NCBI RefSeq assembly: GCF_002067135.1 | Contig: NZ_CP020105.1 | Span: 3,534,001 to 3,598,000 of the forward strand | Origin: Spirosoma rigui | Lineage (GTDB): Bacteria > Bacteroidota > Bacteroidia > Cytophagales > Spirosomataceae | DNA: 64,000 nt | Reading direction: 5' to 3' | Part shown: piece after piece, positions 19,350-29,796 of the stretch | Position numbering within the stretch: the stretch's first letter is position 1 | How the letters are laid out: each line of letters begins with the position of its first letter | The notes under the pieces: generated by a model | Told to the model about the DNA's origin: nothing | The model's database searches: none | What the model saw: the letters and a program-made list of their open reading frames with translations, nothing else | Position numbers and translations under genes: made by a program

Positions 19350-20097
19350 TAAAACCCTCGCTCTGGAGAGCCTGGCTCGTGCTGTGCCCCTCGACGAACT
19401 CAGTAACTTCGGTACTGTTCTGGTGGTGGCTCCGCACCCGGACGATGAATCGCTGGGCTGTGGCGGTACCATTGCCCTGCTGCGGGAACGGGGACAGCCC
19501 GTACACGTGCTGTTCGTGAGTGACGGAACAATGTCGCATCCCAATTCGCCTTCGTATCCCGCCAGTCGGCTGGCGGAGGTTCGGGAAGCCGAAGCACTGG
19601 ATGCGCTGCGCGTGCTTAATGTGTCGCCCGGGCAGGCCACGTTTATGCGGCAAAAAGATTCGCAGGTCGCCACGCCCGACCGTCCCGATTTTACCGGCGC
19701 CGTTGCCGCTCTGCAAACCCTGCTGGATACGGTGAAGCCAGACACGGTGCTGGTTCCCTGGCGACGCGATCCTCACCGCGACCACCGGGCATCCTGGCAG
19801 CAGCTGGCGGCTGCCCTCGACCAGCGGACCACCCGCCCCCGCCCCCGGGTGCTGGAGTACCTGATCTGGCTGTGGGAGCTTGGGAACGAAGCCGATATGC
19901 CCGGTACCGGCGAAATGACCGTATGGTCGGTCCCGATCGAATCGGTGATGGCACAACGGGATCGGGCCATTGCCGCCCACCGGTCGCAGGTGACCCGGTT
20001 GATCGACGATGACCCCACGGCTTTCTACCTGTCGCCGGAGTTATTGACTCATTTCGACCGACCGCGTGAACTGTTTCTGGAGCAGAATACCGATTGA
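19333..20097 (+). CDS. PIG-L/LmbE-family deacetylase
   Basis: A predicted zinc-dependent N-deacetylase of GlcNAc-type substrates (254 residues). The zinc motif is VAPHPDDES (His35, Asp38) and a second motif, DPHRDHRA, supplies the later His. ATG 19333 is chosen because it opens just before the conserved domain and gives the usual short overlap with the upstream gene. A start at 19228 would overlap by more than 100 bases. It is linked to the acyl-CoA dehydrogenase; the shared pathway is not known. Confidence 0.92.
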   Translation: MRSGIDKTLALESLARAVPLDELSNFGTVLVVAPHPDDESLGCGGTIALLRERGQPVHVLFVSDGTMSHPNSPSYPASRLAEVREAEALDALRVLNVSPGQATFMRQKDSQVATPDRPDFTGAVAALQTLLDTVKPDTVLVPWRRDPHRDHRASWQQLAAALDQRTTRPRPRVLEYLIWLWELGNEADMPGTGEMTVWSVPIESVMAQRDRAIAAHRSQVTRLIDDDPTAFYLSPELLTHFDRPRELFLEQNTD

Positions 20098-20170
20098 TCG
20101 TAAGTTCCCAAAGACATTTCGCTTATTTTGGAGTTGTACACACATCGTTCACCTAAATTGAATCTTAAAA

Positions 20171-21022
20171 ATGCGCTGGCTGGGACAACGGGAAAGTGAT
20201 AATGTCGATGACCGACGGGGTAGCGGAGGGGGCGGACTCCTCGTAGGCGGTGGTATTGGTACCGTCGTCATTGCAGTTATTGTGATGCTGCTGGGGGGCG
20301 ATCCCTCCGAGGTGCTGAACCGGGGTGGCTCAAGTGCTGCTACGTCGCAGGCACCAACAAGCCCGCAGGCCGACGATGAAGCGGCCAAGTTTACCCGCGT
20401 TATTCTTGCCAGCACTGAGGATGTCTGGACCAAATTATTTGCCAGTCAGAACGGGCGCTACCAAACGCCCCGGCTGGTTTTATTCCGGGGTGTTACGCAG
20501 TCGGGCTGCGGCACGGCGTCGGAGGCTTCGGGTCCTTTCTACTGCCCCGGCGATCAAAAACTGTATATTGACCTGTCGTTCTACGACCAGCTGAGCGAGC
20601 GTTTCGGCGCACCCGGCGATGCGGCTATGGCCTACGTTATTGCCCACGAGGTAGGACACCACGTGCAGAAACAACTGGGCATTATGGATAAAGTCGATGA
20701 ACTCCGCAGCCGGTTGAGCGAGCGGGACTACAACAAGGTATCCGTCCGGCTCGAACTGCAGGCCGACTTCTTCGCCGGTGTGTGGGCCAACCACGCAAAA
20801 AATCTGGAATTTGACCAGTCGGACCTGGAAGAGGCCCTGACGGCGGCCAATGCCATCGGCGACGACAAACTCCAGCAGGCCACGCAGGGCCGGGTCGTAC
20901 CCGATGCCTTTACGCACGGTACGTCGGCCCAACGGGTTTACTGGTTTAAAAAAGGCTTTCAAACGGGAGATATTAACCAGGGCGATACATTTAACAGTCG
21001 CGAAGACGCCAATTTGCAGTAA
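20171..21022 (+). CDS. Neutral zinc metallopeptidase, membrane-anchored (YpfJ family)
   Basis: A 283-residue protein starting MRWLGQRESDNVDDRRG, the characteristic opening of this family. It has a Gly-rich stretch and one membrane helix (residues about 28-42). The outside domain has Cys pairs (QSGCG and FYCPGD) and the zinc motif HEVGH (His159, Glu160, His163). A downstream LELQADFFAGVWA supplies the third ligand region. The family is conserved but its substrates are unclear. Confidence 0.95.
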   Translation: MRWLGQRESDNVDDRRGSGGGGLLVGGGIGTVVIAVIVMLLGGDPSEVLNRGGSSAATSQAPTSPQADDEAAKFTRVILASTEDVWTKLFASQNGRYQTPRLVLFRGVTQSGCGTASEASGPFYCPGDQKLYIDLSFYDQLSERFGAPGDAAMAYVIAHEVGHHVQKQLGIMDKVDELRSRLSERDYNKVSVRLELQADFFAGVWANHAKNLEFDQSDLEEALTAANAIGDDKLQQATQGRVVPDAFTHGTSAQRVYWFKKGFQTGDINQGDTFNSREDANLQ

Positions 21023-21042
21023 GGCAACAGGTCTAGTCATGA

Positions 21043-21078
21043 AAATCCCGCCAGCGCTCTCGTTGGCGGGATTTTTTT
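21043..21078. terminator. Terminator after the zinc metallopeptidase gene
   Basis: AATCCCGCCAGCG pairs with CGTTGGCGGGATT (one G-T pair), loop CTCT, followed by TTTTT. Confidence 0.92.
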
Positions 21079-21449
21079 ATGGCCTGTCTTGTCGTACTCT
21101 CAGCTAGTGTCAAGCCAACGCTGGGGACCGCCACTACGGGAATTCCGATTCTTTCCCCGCAGCAGGACAGTCTACCCCAAAATAGCCTCCAGGTAGTTAA
21201 CGAAGCCCGCTTTGGCACGTTTGTCGACTGATGGTGACCGCGCAGACTGGCAGGCGCTGTTCAAACGGCTACCGGCCAAAAAACCCGCAAAATGGCCGAA
21301 ATGAGAGGTAACCAGCTGTAAACATGGTTAAATCAACCTAACGCCAAGCGACCGTTTACTAGCCCACAGGAAATACATTAAAAAATTTTAAGGATACGTT
21401 TGGAAATGACATTTATTGCGCCGTTATTTGTTTCAAATTTTAACAAGCA
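21079..21449. other. Intergenic stretch with a possible decayed frame and the csp leader
   Basis: A 50-codon frame from ATG 21079 to 21231 ends in NEARFGTFVD. A second frame just after it reads DWQALFKRLPAKKPAKW to a stop near 21302. Together they look like the end of a protein broken by a frameshift, but no family was recognised. The AT-rich part from about 21370 is the leader of the cold-shock gene. It includes TACGTTTG at 21395-21402, a possible -7 box without a clear -33. Confidence 0.35.
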
Positions 21450-21641
21450 ATGCAAACAGGAACAGTTAAATTCTTTAATGAAACCAAAGGATTTGGTTTC
21501 ATTAAGCCCGATGACGGTGGTGAGGACATCTTCGTACACGCTTCCGGTCTCATCGATCAAATTCGCGAAAACGACAAGGTTAAGTTCAATGTCGAACGCG
21601 GTAAGAAAGGCTTAAACGCCGTAAACGTCGAAATGGCTTAA
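21450..21641 (+). CDS. Cold-shock protein, CspA family
   Basis: A 63-residue single cold-shock domain that binds single-stranded RNA or DNA. The RNP1 motif is KGFGFIKP and the RNP2 motif is DIFVHAS. The start MQTGTVKFFNETK is standard. The gene is monocistronic, with an AT-rich leader and its own terminator. Whether it is cold-induced or constitutive cannot be read here. Confidence 0.97.
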   Translation: MQTGTVKFFNETKGFGFIKPDDGGEDIFVHASGLIDQIRENDKVKFNVERGKKGLNAVNVEMA

Positions 21642-21669
21642 TCGTAAGATATACCAAGACAACCGTTGT

Positions 21670-21700
21670 AAAAAACATGCCAGCTGGCATGTTTTTTTTT
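21670..21700 (+). terminator. Terminator after the cold-shock gene
   Basis: AAAAAACATGCC pairs with GGCATGTTTTTT around AGCT, followed by a long T-tract. Confidence 0.93.
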
Positions 21701-21753
21701 GCTCTATCGGTTCGTAAACCCATTTTTGCGGCTATATTACCTCTACCAGCCGC

Positions 21754-23910
<2,157 letters not shown>

Positions 23911-23941
23911 TAGGTTGCACGTATTTACTAAACCTGCCTGT

Positions 23942-24571
23942 ATGCAACAACGCCGGTTCCGGGCTGGGGTAGGGGTCTTGTCGATCCCCGCCTGTCTGCT
24001 CTTTTTGTTATCATCCTGTTCAGCCCTCAAATCGTCCGGGCCTTCCCATTCCGTCAGTCGTCGTCCAGCCGCCAGCCGGTCTGTCGCCAGCCGCCCGTCG
24101 ACGGGTAAAAAGCCAACTCGTCCACCAGCGGTACCCGCCCGGGCAGTGGGCAAAGTAGTCGATACGCGCACCTACGAAGCCCGCTACGTACCTGAAGTCG
24201 TGAAAGTGGCCCGGACCTATACCGGAACTCCGTACCGCACGGGAGGAAATACGTTTGACGGGATCGATTGTTCAGGACTGGTGTGTGCCGTTTTCAGCAC
24301 CGTCGGGCTTAAGATGCCGCGCATCTCCTGGCAGCAGTCGGAGGTGGGGCGCGAAGTGGAGGTAGACGAGATCCTGCCCGGCGATTTGATTTTCTTCGTG
24401 CCCGATAAAGGGCAGGCCGGTTACGTATCGCACACGGGTATTGTGACGGAAGTGAACGGCGAAAATAATATTCGATTTATTCATGCCTCCTCGTCGCGGG
24501 GTGTTCGGGAGGATAATCTGTACGCCGATTACTTCAAAGGAAGATTCGTAAAGGCGCTTCGGCCCTTCTGA
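23942..24571 (+). CDS. NlpC/P60-family cell-wall lipoprotein
   Basis: Predicted peptidoglycan endopeptidase, anchored as a lipoprotein. ATG 23942 gives a signal with lipobox LLSSC; a TTG at 23915 only adds nine residues. A basic, Ser/Pro-rich linker is followed by the NlpC/P60 domain: Cys in GIDCSGLVC, His in YVSHTGIV, and the later polar residue in FIHASSS. 209 residues, a normal single-domain size. It may be co-transcribed with tex. Confidence 0.94.
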   Translation: MQQRRFRAGVGVLSIPACLLFLLSSCSALKSSGPSHSVSRRPAASRSVASRPSTGKKPTRPPAVPARAVGKVVDTRTYEARYVPEVVKVARTYTGTPYRTGGNTFDGIDCSGLVCAVFSTVGLKMPRISWQQSEVGREVEVDEILPGDLIFFVPDKGQAGYVSHTGIVTEVNGENNIRFIHASSSRGVREDNLYADYFKGRFVKALRPF

Positions 24572-24591
24572 TTGTTATCCGCTTATGAATA

Positions 24592-24621
24592 CAAAAAGCC
24601 GCTCCCGGGAGCGGCTTTTTG
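24592..24621. terminator. Bidirectional terminator between converging genes
   Basis: CAAAAAGCCGCTCC pairs with the complement GAGCGGCTTTTTG. It serves the NlpC/P60 gene and the minus-strand GIY-YIG gene. Confidence 0.93.
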
Positions 24622-24638
24622 CGTGTGTATCGAGGGGG

Positions 24639-24893
24639 TTAGCTAGCCGCCTGGGCTTCGCTGATGAGTTCTTCGAGGTGGGCGCGGTCTTTGTTGCGCA
24701 GCTTCATTTCAAGGCTAAGTGCTTCGTTACGAGTGTCGAACTGACGCGTAAATTTCACCTCCCAGGGTTTACCATCGGCAGTGGCCGGGTTGGTTTTTGC
24801 GTTGTGCTGCCAGAGAGTAATGGGCAGATTTTTTGTCTGACCAATGAAGTACCGGTCGGCGGAAGGGCTGAAAATAATATAAACGGTATGCAT
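24639..24893 (-). CDS. GIY-YIG-domain small protein
   Basis: An 84-residue single GIY-YIG nuclease-like domain of the UPF0213/YhbQ size class. The first strand is VYIIFS and the second YFIGQT, in place of the usual GIY and YIG. A basic helix (QHNAKTNPATADGKPW) and EMKLRNKDRAHLEEL with the conserved Glu/Lys helix follow. The biological role of these stand-alone proteins is not settled. Confidence 0.9.
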   Translation of the reverse strand: MHTVYIIFSPSADRYFIGQTKNLPITLWQHNAKTNPATADGKPWEVKFTRQFDTRNEALSLEMKLRNKDRAHLEELISEAQAAS

Positions 24894-25000
24894 ACGATTG
24901 CTGGACTATTACCAAAACTACAGCTTTGTTCACAGAAAACAAATCCTATTTGAGCGAGCGAGTAAATTGGAAAAGCCCCTAATAAATTTCGGCTGACCAG

Positions 25001-25031
25001 TTGTGGCGTATTAATTTTTTGTTCATCTTTG
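25001..25031 (+). promoter_or_regulatory. Promoter of tRNA-Ala
   Basis: TTG at 25001-25003, a 20-base spacer, then CATCTTTG at 25024-25031, followed by CACCAC as at the tRNA-Glu promoter. Confidence 0.75.
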
Positions 25032-25061
25032 CACCACAATACGGCCTCAGGGCGTGTTTAA

Positions 25062-25136
<75 letters not shown>

Positions 25137-25154
25137 CAAAATACAAGTTTTGAT

Positions 25155-25187
25155 CAAACGGCTCAACCACCAGGTTGGGCCGTTTTG
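25155..25187 (+). terminator. Terminator after tRNA-Ala
   Basis: CAAACGGCTCAAC pairs with GTTGGGCCGTTTT (one wobble) around a 6-base loop, then TTTTGC. Confidence 0.85.
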
Positions 25188-25381
25188 CGTTTCAGCCCTG
25201 CCGCTCTCATTACCCCCGGATAGAATATACGCCAGAAACGTTCGCTTCCTCTGTATAGCCTGGTTGAACTGCATGTCGGGCACAACGTCCTACGTGGTAT
25301 GTATTCAAGTGCTGAGAGGACACGCCCGGTTTCCCCAAAATTCCTACCTCCCGGTAAATACCCGACCTACTACGATACCAC
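25188..25381. other. Intergenic stretch beside tRNA-Ala, no gene recognised
   Basis: Normal-GC sequence with short overlapping frames in two phases and no recognisable domain. It leads into the AT-rich patch that starts at about 25490. No copy of the tRNA 3' end was seen in 25140-28000, so an integration site is not demonstrated. Confidence 0.4.
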
Positions 25382-25669
25382 TTGCGTAACTTATCAAACT
25401 ATGAGGGTAAGTTCCCCCTACATTGGTACGTGTTCGGGAAAAACGGCGAACCAGGGCCGGTTCCTTGCGGTCAGAATATCTATTATCACAAACACAGAAT
25501 GATATCGAACAACCTTAAAATAAATGGTAACTATACACTATATGAATGGAAACACACGGGTAATATCAGGACTATAACACTAGGGATCAGCGAAAGGGAG
25601 TTGCAGCAGCAGAATGGTTTTAAAGAGCATAGGACTCTAGAAATATATCTTCGCCGTTTGAGTGCTTAG
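25382..25669 (+). CDS. Possible small protein or C-terminal fragment
   Basis: A frame of up to 95 residues with a TTG at 25382 or an ATG at 25499 (56 residues). The reading is protein-like (FPLHWYVFGKNGEPGPVPCG and YTLYEWKHTGNIRTI), but no family is recognised. The upstream part has normal GC and the downstream part is AT-rich, so the frame crosses the composition boundary. It could be the tail of a decayed gene. Confidence 0.35.
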   Translation: MRNLSNYEGKFPLHWYVFGKNGEPGPVPCGQNIYYHKHRMISNNLKINGNYTLYEWKHTGNIRTITLGISERELQQQNGFKEHRTLEIYLRRLSA

Positions 25670-25747
25670 TACTCAAGTGAGATTTACGAAAAGTTTATTT
25701 AATGTGAGTTTTTAATAATTGAGCTATAAGATAAGAATTAAAATAAT

Positions 25748-27208
25748 ATGGAAGATCACAAAGAACGAATAGAAATAAGCGGACTCAAGTTTCAGGAAAT
25801 GGTAGGTAATGGACACTACTTTCATCCCTATCGACCAACTTACGTAATTACAACAGAAGTTAATTTTGCAGACATAGAATATAAACTTGAGAATTTTTAT
25901 TATAAAAGCGAGATTTTAGACATAGATATTGCATCATGTTTTTTTGAGAAGCCAGTTTATATAAAAAATATTAAACAAAGAAACTTAAGTTTGAATTTTA
26001 AGAATTGTAATATAAACTCAGATTTATTAGTTATTAACTCGGATATAGATAACTTAAAAATTGAGCAATCTGATATTTTAGACTTTAGGATTTTAGGGTC
26101 TAATATTTTAACCGTACTACTGACGTTTTCTAAGATTGTTAGTATTCATATAAAAAGTGACAAAGATAATTATATTGAACATATAGTTTTTTTGTCTCTA
26201 GTTGTCAGAAGTGGGTTATCTCTACGGGGTGATAAATATGGGAAGATTAAAATGGATGATTTAGTATGTGATAAATACGATATACGTCCAATAAGTTTTG
26301 ATAAGTTGCTAACTCTAAATGAAGTTATTCTTTCGGATGGAATACATGATAAATCAGACGAAAAAGTAAGTATAGGGAGTTTGATAATTATTTTTCATAA
26401 AAGTTCAGCATCTATTGAGCTTTTAAATATTAATGTTACTGATTTTGTTATAACAGGTTTATTAAAAAGCGCTTCTTTTTTTCTGGAAAATTCAATTATA
26501 AAAAATTTAAAATTTATAAATTTTGTTAATGATGGTAGAGTCAGATTTCACAATATTTCCATTCTAGAAAATGGCATTTGTAGTTTTATAGATTCTCATT
26601 TCGGTAAAACGGAATTCAATGGTTTTGAATTAGGACTTGTAGAGAAAATTGTAGTTTATTCAAGTAATTTAACTGAAATAATTACAACCAATACTTCTTT
26701 TCCTCAAAAAGTTACTGGTAAAAATTTAGATGATGAAAAAGAAGTTAGAGAAGTGTATAGACAGCTTAAATACGCTGCGAGTAAACAAGGTGATAGAATA
26801 AGGGAGTTGGAATATGAGAAGTATGAAATGAACAGTTACGAAAAAACTTTAAAAGGCTGGATTGATTTAAAAGATATAATTATTCTTTGGAGTAACAGAG
26901 TTACTAATAATCATGGGCAAAATTATGCAATAACCCTTTTTTACTGGTTTATACCTTTGACCACAATTTTTTACATGTTAATAAAAGTTAACTTAGGCTA
27001 CTCATTTAGTTTTGGTATTCCAAATGCAAATGATATAAGTCAGTATATTGAATCTTCATTAAATCCTTTGCACGACTTTAATAAAGTATTTGATAATAAA
27101 TTAAATGAAAATACAGGCAAAGCACGATTATATGATTCGATACTGAAGATTATATCTGGCTATCTCATTTTCCAGTTCCTTAGAGCGTTTAGGAAATACG
27201 TTAAGTAG
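25748..27208 (+). CDS. AT-rich-island membrane protein with beta-helix-like N-terminus
   Basis: A 486-residue protein whose base composition is unlike its neighbours (for example only 9 G or C in 26461-26520). Residues about 20-320 are made of short strands with regularly spaced Asn, Asp and Ile, like a pentapeptide or beta-helix fold (FKNCNINSDLLVINSDIDNL; SFIDSHFGKTEFNGFELG). Then comes a charged helix (EVYRQLKYAASKQGDRIREL) and a strong membrane segment (TLFYWFIPLTTIFYMLIKV). A second hydrophobic segment lies near the C-terminus (IISGYLIFQFLRAF). This order resembles uncharacterised pentapeptide-repeat membrane proteins with a channel-like tail (recalled, not searched). It was probably acquired by transfer. 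Function unknown; a defence or stress role is only a guess. Confidence 0.8.
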   Translation: MEDHKERIEISGLKFQEMVGNGHYFHPYRPTYVITTEVNFADIEYKLENFYYKSEILDIDIASCFFEKPVYIKNIKQRNLSLNFKNCNINSDLLVINSDIDNLKIEQSDILDFRILGSNILTVLLTFSKIVSIHIKSDKDNYIEHIVFLSLVVRSGLSLRGDKYGKIKMDDLVCDKYDIRPISFDKLLTLNEVILSDGIHDKSDEKVSIGSLIIIFHKSSASIELLNINVTDFVITGLLKSASFFLENSIIKNLKFINFVNDGRVRFHNISILENGICSFIDSHFGKTEFNGFELGLVEKIVVYSSNLTEIITTNTSFPQKVTGKNLDDEKEVREVYRQLKYAASKQGDRIRELEYEKYEMNSYEKTLKGWIDLKDIIILWSNRVTNNHGQNYAITLFYWFIPLTTIFYMLIKVNLGYSFSFGIPNANDISQYIESSLNPLHDFNKVFDNKLNENTGKARLYDSILKIISGYLIFQFLRAFRKYVK

Positions 27209-27293
27209 CGCTTTGTCTATGTTGTCTTTGCTTCTATGTCCTCAGTTTAAAATTTTACTAAAATCAATCTTCTACACTTACACACATATTACA

Positions 27294-27736
27294 ATGCACA
27301 AAAATATCAAATCCATTTCCTTTGCAATCCTATCCCTTTGCGCGGTAGCGGGTTGTAAATCGGATGAGGTAAATCCAGATGCTTTTTACGGCCAGTACAA
27401 AACACAAATCGAGTTGTCATATGGTAGGGGAAATCAGATAACAACGCAAACGGGTAGCGGCACTTTAACGGTATCAAAAGTTGACGATAGTGAAATATTA
27501 ATTGTTGAATCCTATCAGAGTGTAGGCCGCGAATACAAAGCGACTATCAACGGTAGAAATTTACGGTTGATAAAACTACAGAATCAATAGTTGTCGATGG
27601 GAAAACCCAAACAGGCGTATTAAATGGTAGTGGGGGATTTTCAAAGGATGGTAAAACTATCACCTTAAATACTTCTACCGACGTTGCAACAAGTTCCCCA
27701 TTTAATAGAAGTATAAAAGTGAATGGCAGTAAATAA
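27294..27736 (+). pseudogene. Small lipoprotein gene with a frameshift
   Basis: ATG 27294 starts a lipoprotein (signal MHKNIKSISFAILSLCAVAG, Cys next). The frame runs through FYGQYKTQIELSYG to NGRNLRLIKLQNQ and stops at 27590. The next phase then reads DKTTESIVVDGKTQTGVL and on to RSIKVNGSK with a stop at 27736, an obvious continuation of the same beta-rich protein. One base missing near 27567-27574 restores a single frame. It is therefore a pseudogene, a phase-variable gene or a sequencing error. The intact product would be about 147 residues, like the lipocalin-like lipoproteins of Bacteroidota (inference). Confidence 0.75.
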
Positions 27737-27753
27737 ATACAGTACATGTAAAT

Positions 27754-27786
27754 AGAAAAAGCCCGGCCAAGTGGTCGGGCTTTTTG
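27754..27786 (+). terminator. Terminator after the frameshifted lipoprotein gene
   Basis: AAAAAGCCCGGCC pairs with GGTCGGGCTTTTT around AAGT-type loop bases, with A and T tracts. It marks the intended 3' end of the gene at 27736, not 27590. Confidence 0.9.
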
Positions 27787-28056
27787 CTGGGCTACCTCGT
27801 TAGTTTTAACAATTAAGGCTAGGAGCACAGGCTGGTACCTCGTTAAGCTTACCAAAGTTTGCTATGGTATCGTGGACAGCGAGGTCTGGGTACGTTTTGG
27901 TGTCCGTCGATGAGGGGACTTTCACCTTCTACAGAGCGCCGACTTGCCGTTACTCAAAAGTATCAGTAGCTGACTCATTTGTGACAGTCCTTGCGGCCAA
28001 CCCCGGCGACCTTTGATCTATCAAAAACGAAACAAAAAATTCAAACTCGATCGATC

Positions 28057-28455
28057 ATGAAAACGCTCCTCGCTCCCCTGTTTCTCGCTGCTGCCTTCAC
28101 CGTCTCCAGCTTCTCGCTAGCCCTGGCTGATAACGGTCCGGCTCGTAAAGCCACCCAGGTGGCTGCCTACCAAAGCGGTCTTTATACCACAGTAGAAGGC
28201 AAACTGAACATCGCCCTCAATAAGCAGACCGGCGGTGTGGTCAACGTACGCCTGCTGGATCAGAAAGGAAAAATTCTCTATGATCAACAGATCGGCAAGC
28301 GGCAAACAAGCGTCCGTATGCGGCTCGACCTGAGCGATCTGCCCGATGGAGCCTATCAGGTCGTTATTTCCAATGGCAAAGACGTAACTACCCAGCCAGT
28401 AACGATCGCGACAACGCCGGTCGCCACGTCGGCTCGCCTGGTTGCCCTGAACTAA
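28057..28455 (+). CDS. Secreted small protein with a T9SS-tail-like beta domain
   Basis: A 132-residue protein with a signal peptide (MKTLLAPLFLAAAFTVSSFS). The mature part is one beta-sandwich-like domain: KLNIALNKQTGGVVNVRL, KILYDQQIGK, MRLDLSDLPDGAYQVVI. The spacing of LxDLPxGxYxVxI is like the C-terminal sorting domain of type IX-secreted proteins, but here it stands almost alone. Proteins of this kind are common in Spirosoma-like genomes; function unknown. Frames extending upstream to 27991 put polar residues before the signal. Confidence 0.8.
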   Translation: MKTLLAPLFLAAAFTVSSFSLALADNGPARKATQVAAYQSGLYTTVEGKLNIALNKQTGGVVNVRLLDQKGKILYDQQIGKRQTSVRMRLDLSDLPDGAYQVVISNGKDVTTQPVTIATTPVATSARLVALN

Positions 28456-28495
28456 GTTCCTGAATCCCTTCCTCTTTTTTTAACAGCGTGCCCCG

Positions 28496-28557
28496 AACCC
28501 GCTCCTGCCTGCTCTGCCGATACCCGAAATCGCGCACAGCAGGGCAGGAGCGGGTTT
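28496..28557. terminator. Terminator hairpin between converging genes
   Basis: AACCCGCTCCTGCC at 28496 pairs with GGCAGGAGCGGGTT ending at 28556, with further pairing inside (TGCT/AGCA) after a one-base bulge. The right arm overlaps the stop codon of the GHMP kinase. Confidence 0.8.
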
Positions 28558-29689
28558 AGTGTACGGCAGCCGCCATAATCGACGACTGGCCCCGTATGGT
28601 CGTTCCCACGTCGACGGTAACGATATAGGCTTGGCCGCCTTCGCGTTCAATGGCTTCGGCTACCTGTTCGGCGGTATCCGGCGCGTAGGCGAACATACAA
28701 CCACCTCCGCCCGATCCGTTGATCTTACCCCCCAACGCGCCGGCCGCCAGGGCAGCGTCCAGCATTCGGTCAATTTTCGGGGTTGATATGCGCTGAGCAT
28801 CCCGCAGGTTGGCGTGGTGCTCGGTCAAGAGCTGACCAAACCGGGTGTTGTCGAAGGGCGGGGGAGAACCCGGCTTTGACCCGGTCTGTATTAAAGTCAG
28901 GGCCTCCCGCAGCAGATCACGATTGGCCAGGGTACCTTTCAGCAGCAGGTAATCGTCTTTCGAGAGAAAATCCTTGTAGGTGGAAACGGCCAGCGTCGAC
29001 GTGGTGTGCAGCGAAAAGAGGGGGTCCAGCGTGGTTAGCTGGCTGGCAATACGGAGCATACCCTGCTTGACGCGCCCCAGAATGCCGATGGTATCTTTGG
29101 GATCCCGGGAATTGCCCAAAACGAAGGAACCCAGCCGGGGTCGATACGTTTCCAGCCGGATGGCCGGAGTCGATTCCAGGTAGATGACCCCCCCCACGGC
29201 GGTCGAATAATGGTCCATCATGCCCCCCGGTTCGCCGAACTCCAGCACTTCGGCCGCGTAGGCAAGCTCCGCCAGTTCCCGCGCGCTCAACACCTGCGGA
29301 TTGTCGGCCAGCTGACTGAGGACGTTGAGCCAGGAGACCAGCAGGGCCGATGAACTCGACGTACCCGCGTTGATCGGAATTGAGCCACTGACCTCGCCGT
29401 CGATCCCCCGGCTAAACTGAAATCCCAGCCGATGCAATACGTTGATCGCGCTCCTGAAGTAATCACGGTCATGCTGATACGTCAGCGGTAAGGTTGTCAG
29501 CGGGAACCGTTCCTGACGGTCAATATCCGGCAGGTTCAACTGGATGAACGGCTGCGCTGCGGGCCGGGCCGCTACCTGAATGCGGCAGGAGATGGCTGCT
29601 GCAATAACGGGAAGCCCCAGGTAGTCCTGGTGCTCGCCGAACAGACAAATGCGGCCGGGTGTAGAAACGGTAATTGCGGGATTAATCAT
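28556..29689 (-). CDS. GHMP-family sugar kinase
   Basis: A 377-residue GHMP kinase. The N-terminal motif STPGRICLFGEHQDYLG is the galactokinase-like substrate signature. The ATP-binding loop is GSIPINAGTSSSSALLVSW. The C-terminal motif is KINGSGGGGCMFAYAP. It most likely phosphorylates a sugar at C1 (galactokinase- or glucuronokinase-like). It is the last gene of the minus-strand run from 37173, so its substrate is probably the sugar released by this locus (inference). The exact sugar is not determined. Confidence 0.88.
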   Translation of the reverse strand: MINPAITVSTPGRICLFGEHQDYLGLPVIAAAISCRIQVAARPAAQPFIQLNLPDIDRQERFPLTTLPLTYQHDRDYFRSAINVLHRLGFQFSRGIDGEVSGSIPINAGTSSSSALLVSWLNVLSQLADNPQVLSARELAELAYAAEVLEFGEPGGMMDHYSTAVGGVIYLESTPAIRLETYRPRLGSFVLGNSRDPKDTIGILGRVKQGMLRIASQLTTLDPLFSLHTTSTLAVSTYKDFLSKDDYLLLKGTLANRDLLREALTLIQTGSKPGSPPPFDNTRFGQLLTEHHANLRDAQRISTPKIDRMLDAALAAGALGGKINGSGGGGCMFAYAPDTAEQVAEAIEREGGQAYIVTVDVGTTIRGQSSIMAAAVH

Positions 29690-29796
29690 GTGTTAGGTAT
29701 TGCTTGATTCAATCAAACTACCCGCCATGCGTCAGGCTGGATGTCCGGCTGCTGACGGATGATTTCCCGTTTGTCCGGGACGGGCGTTCTGTTTGG

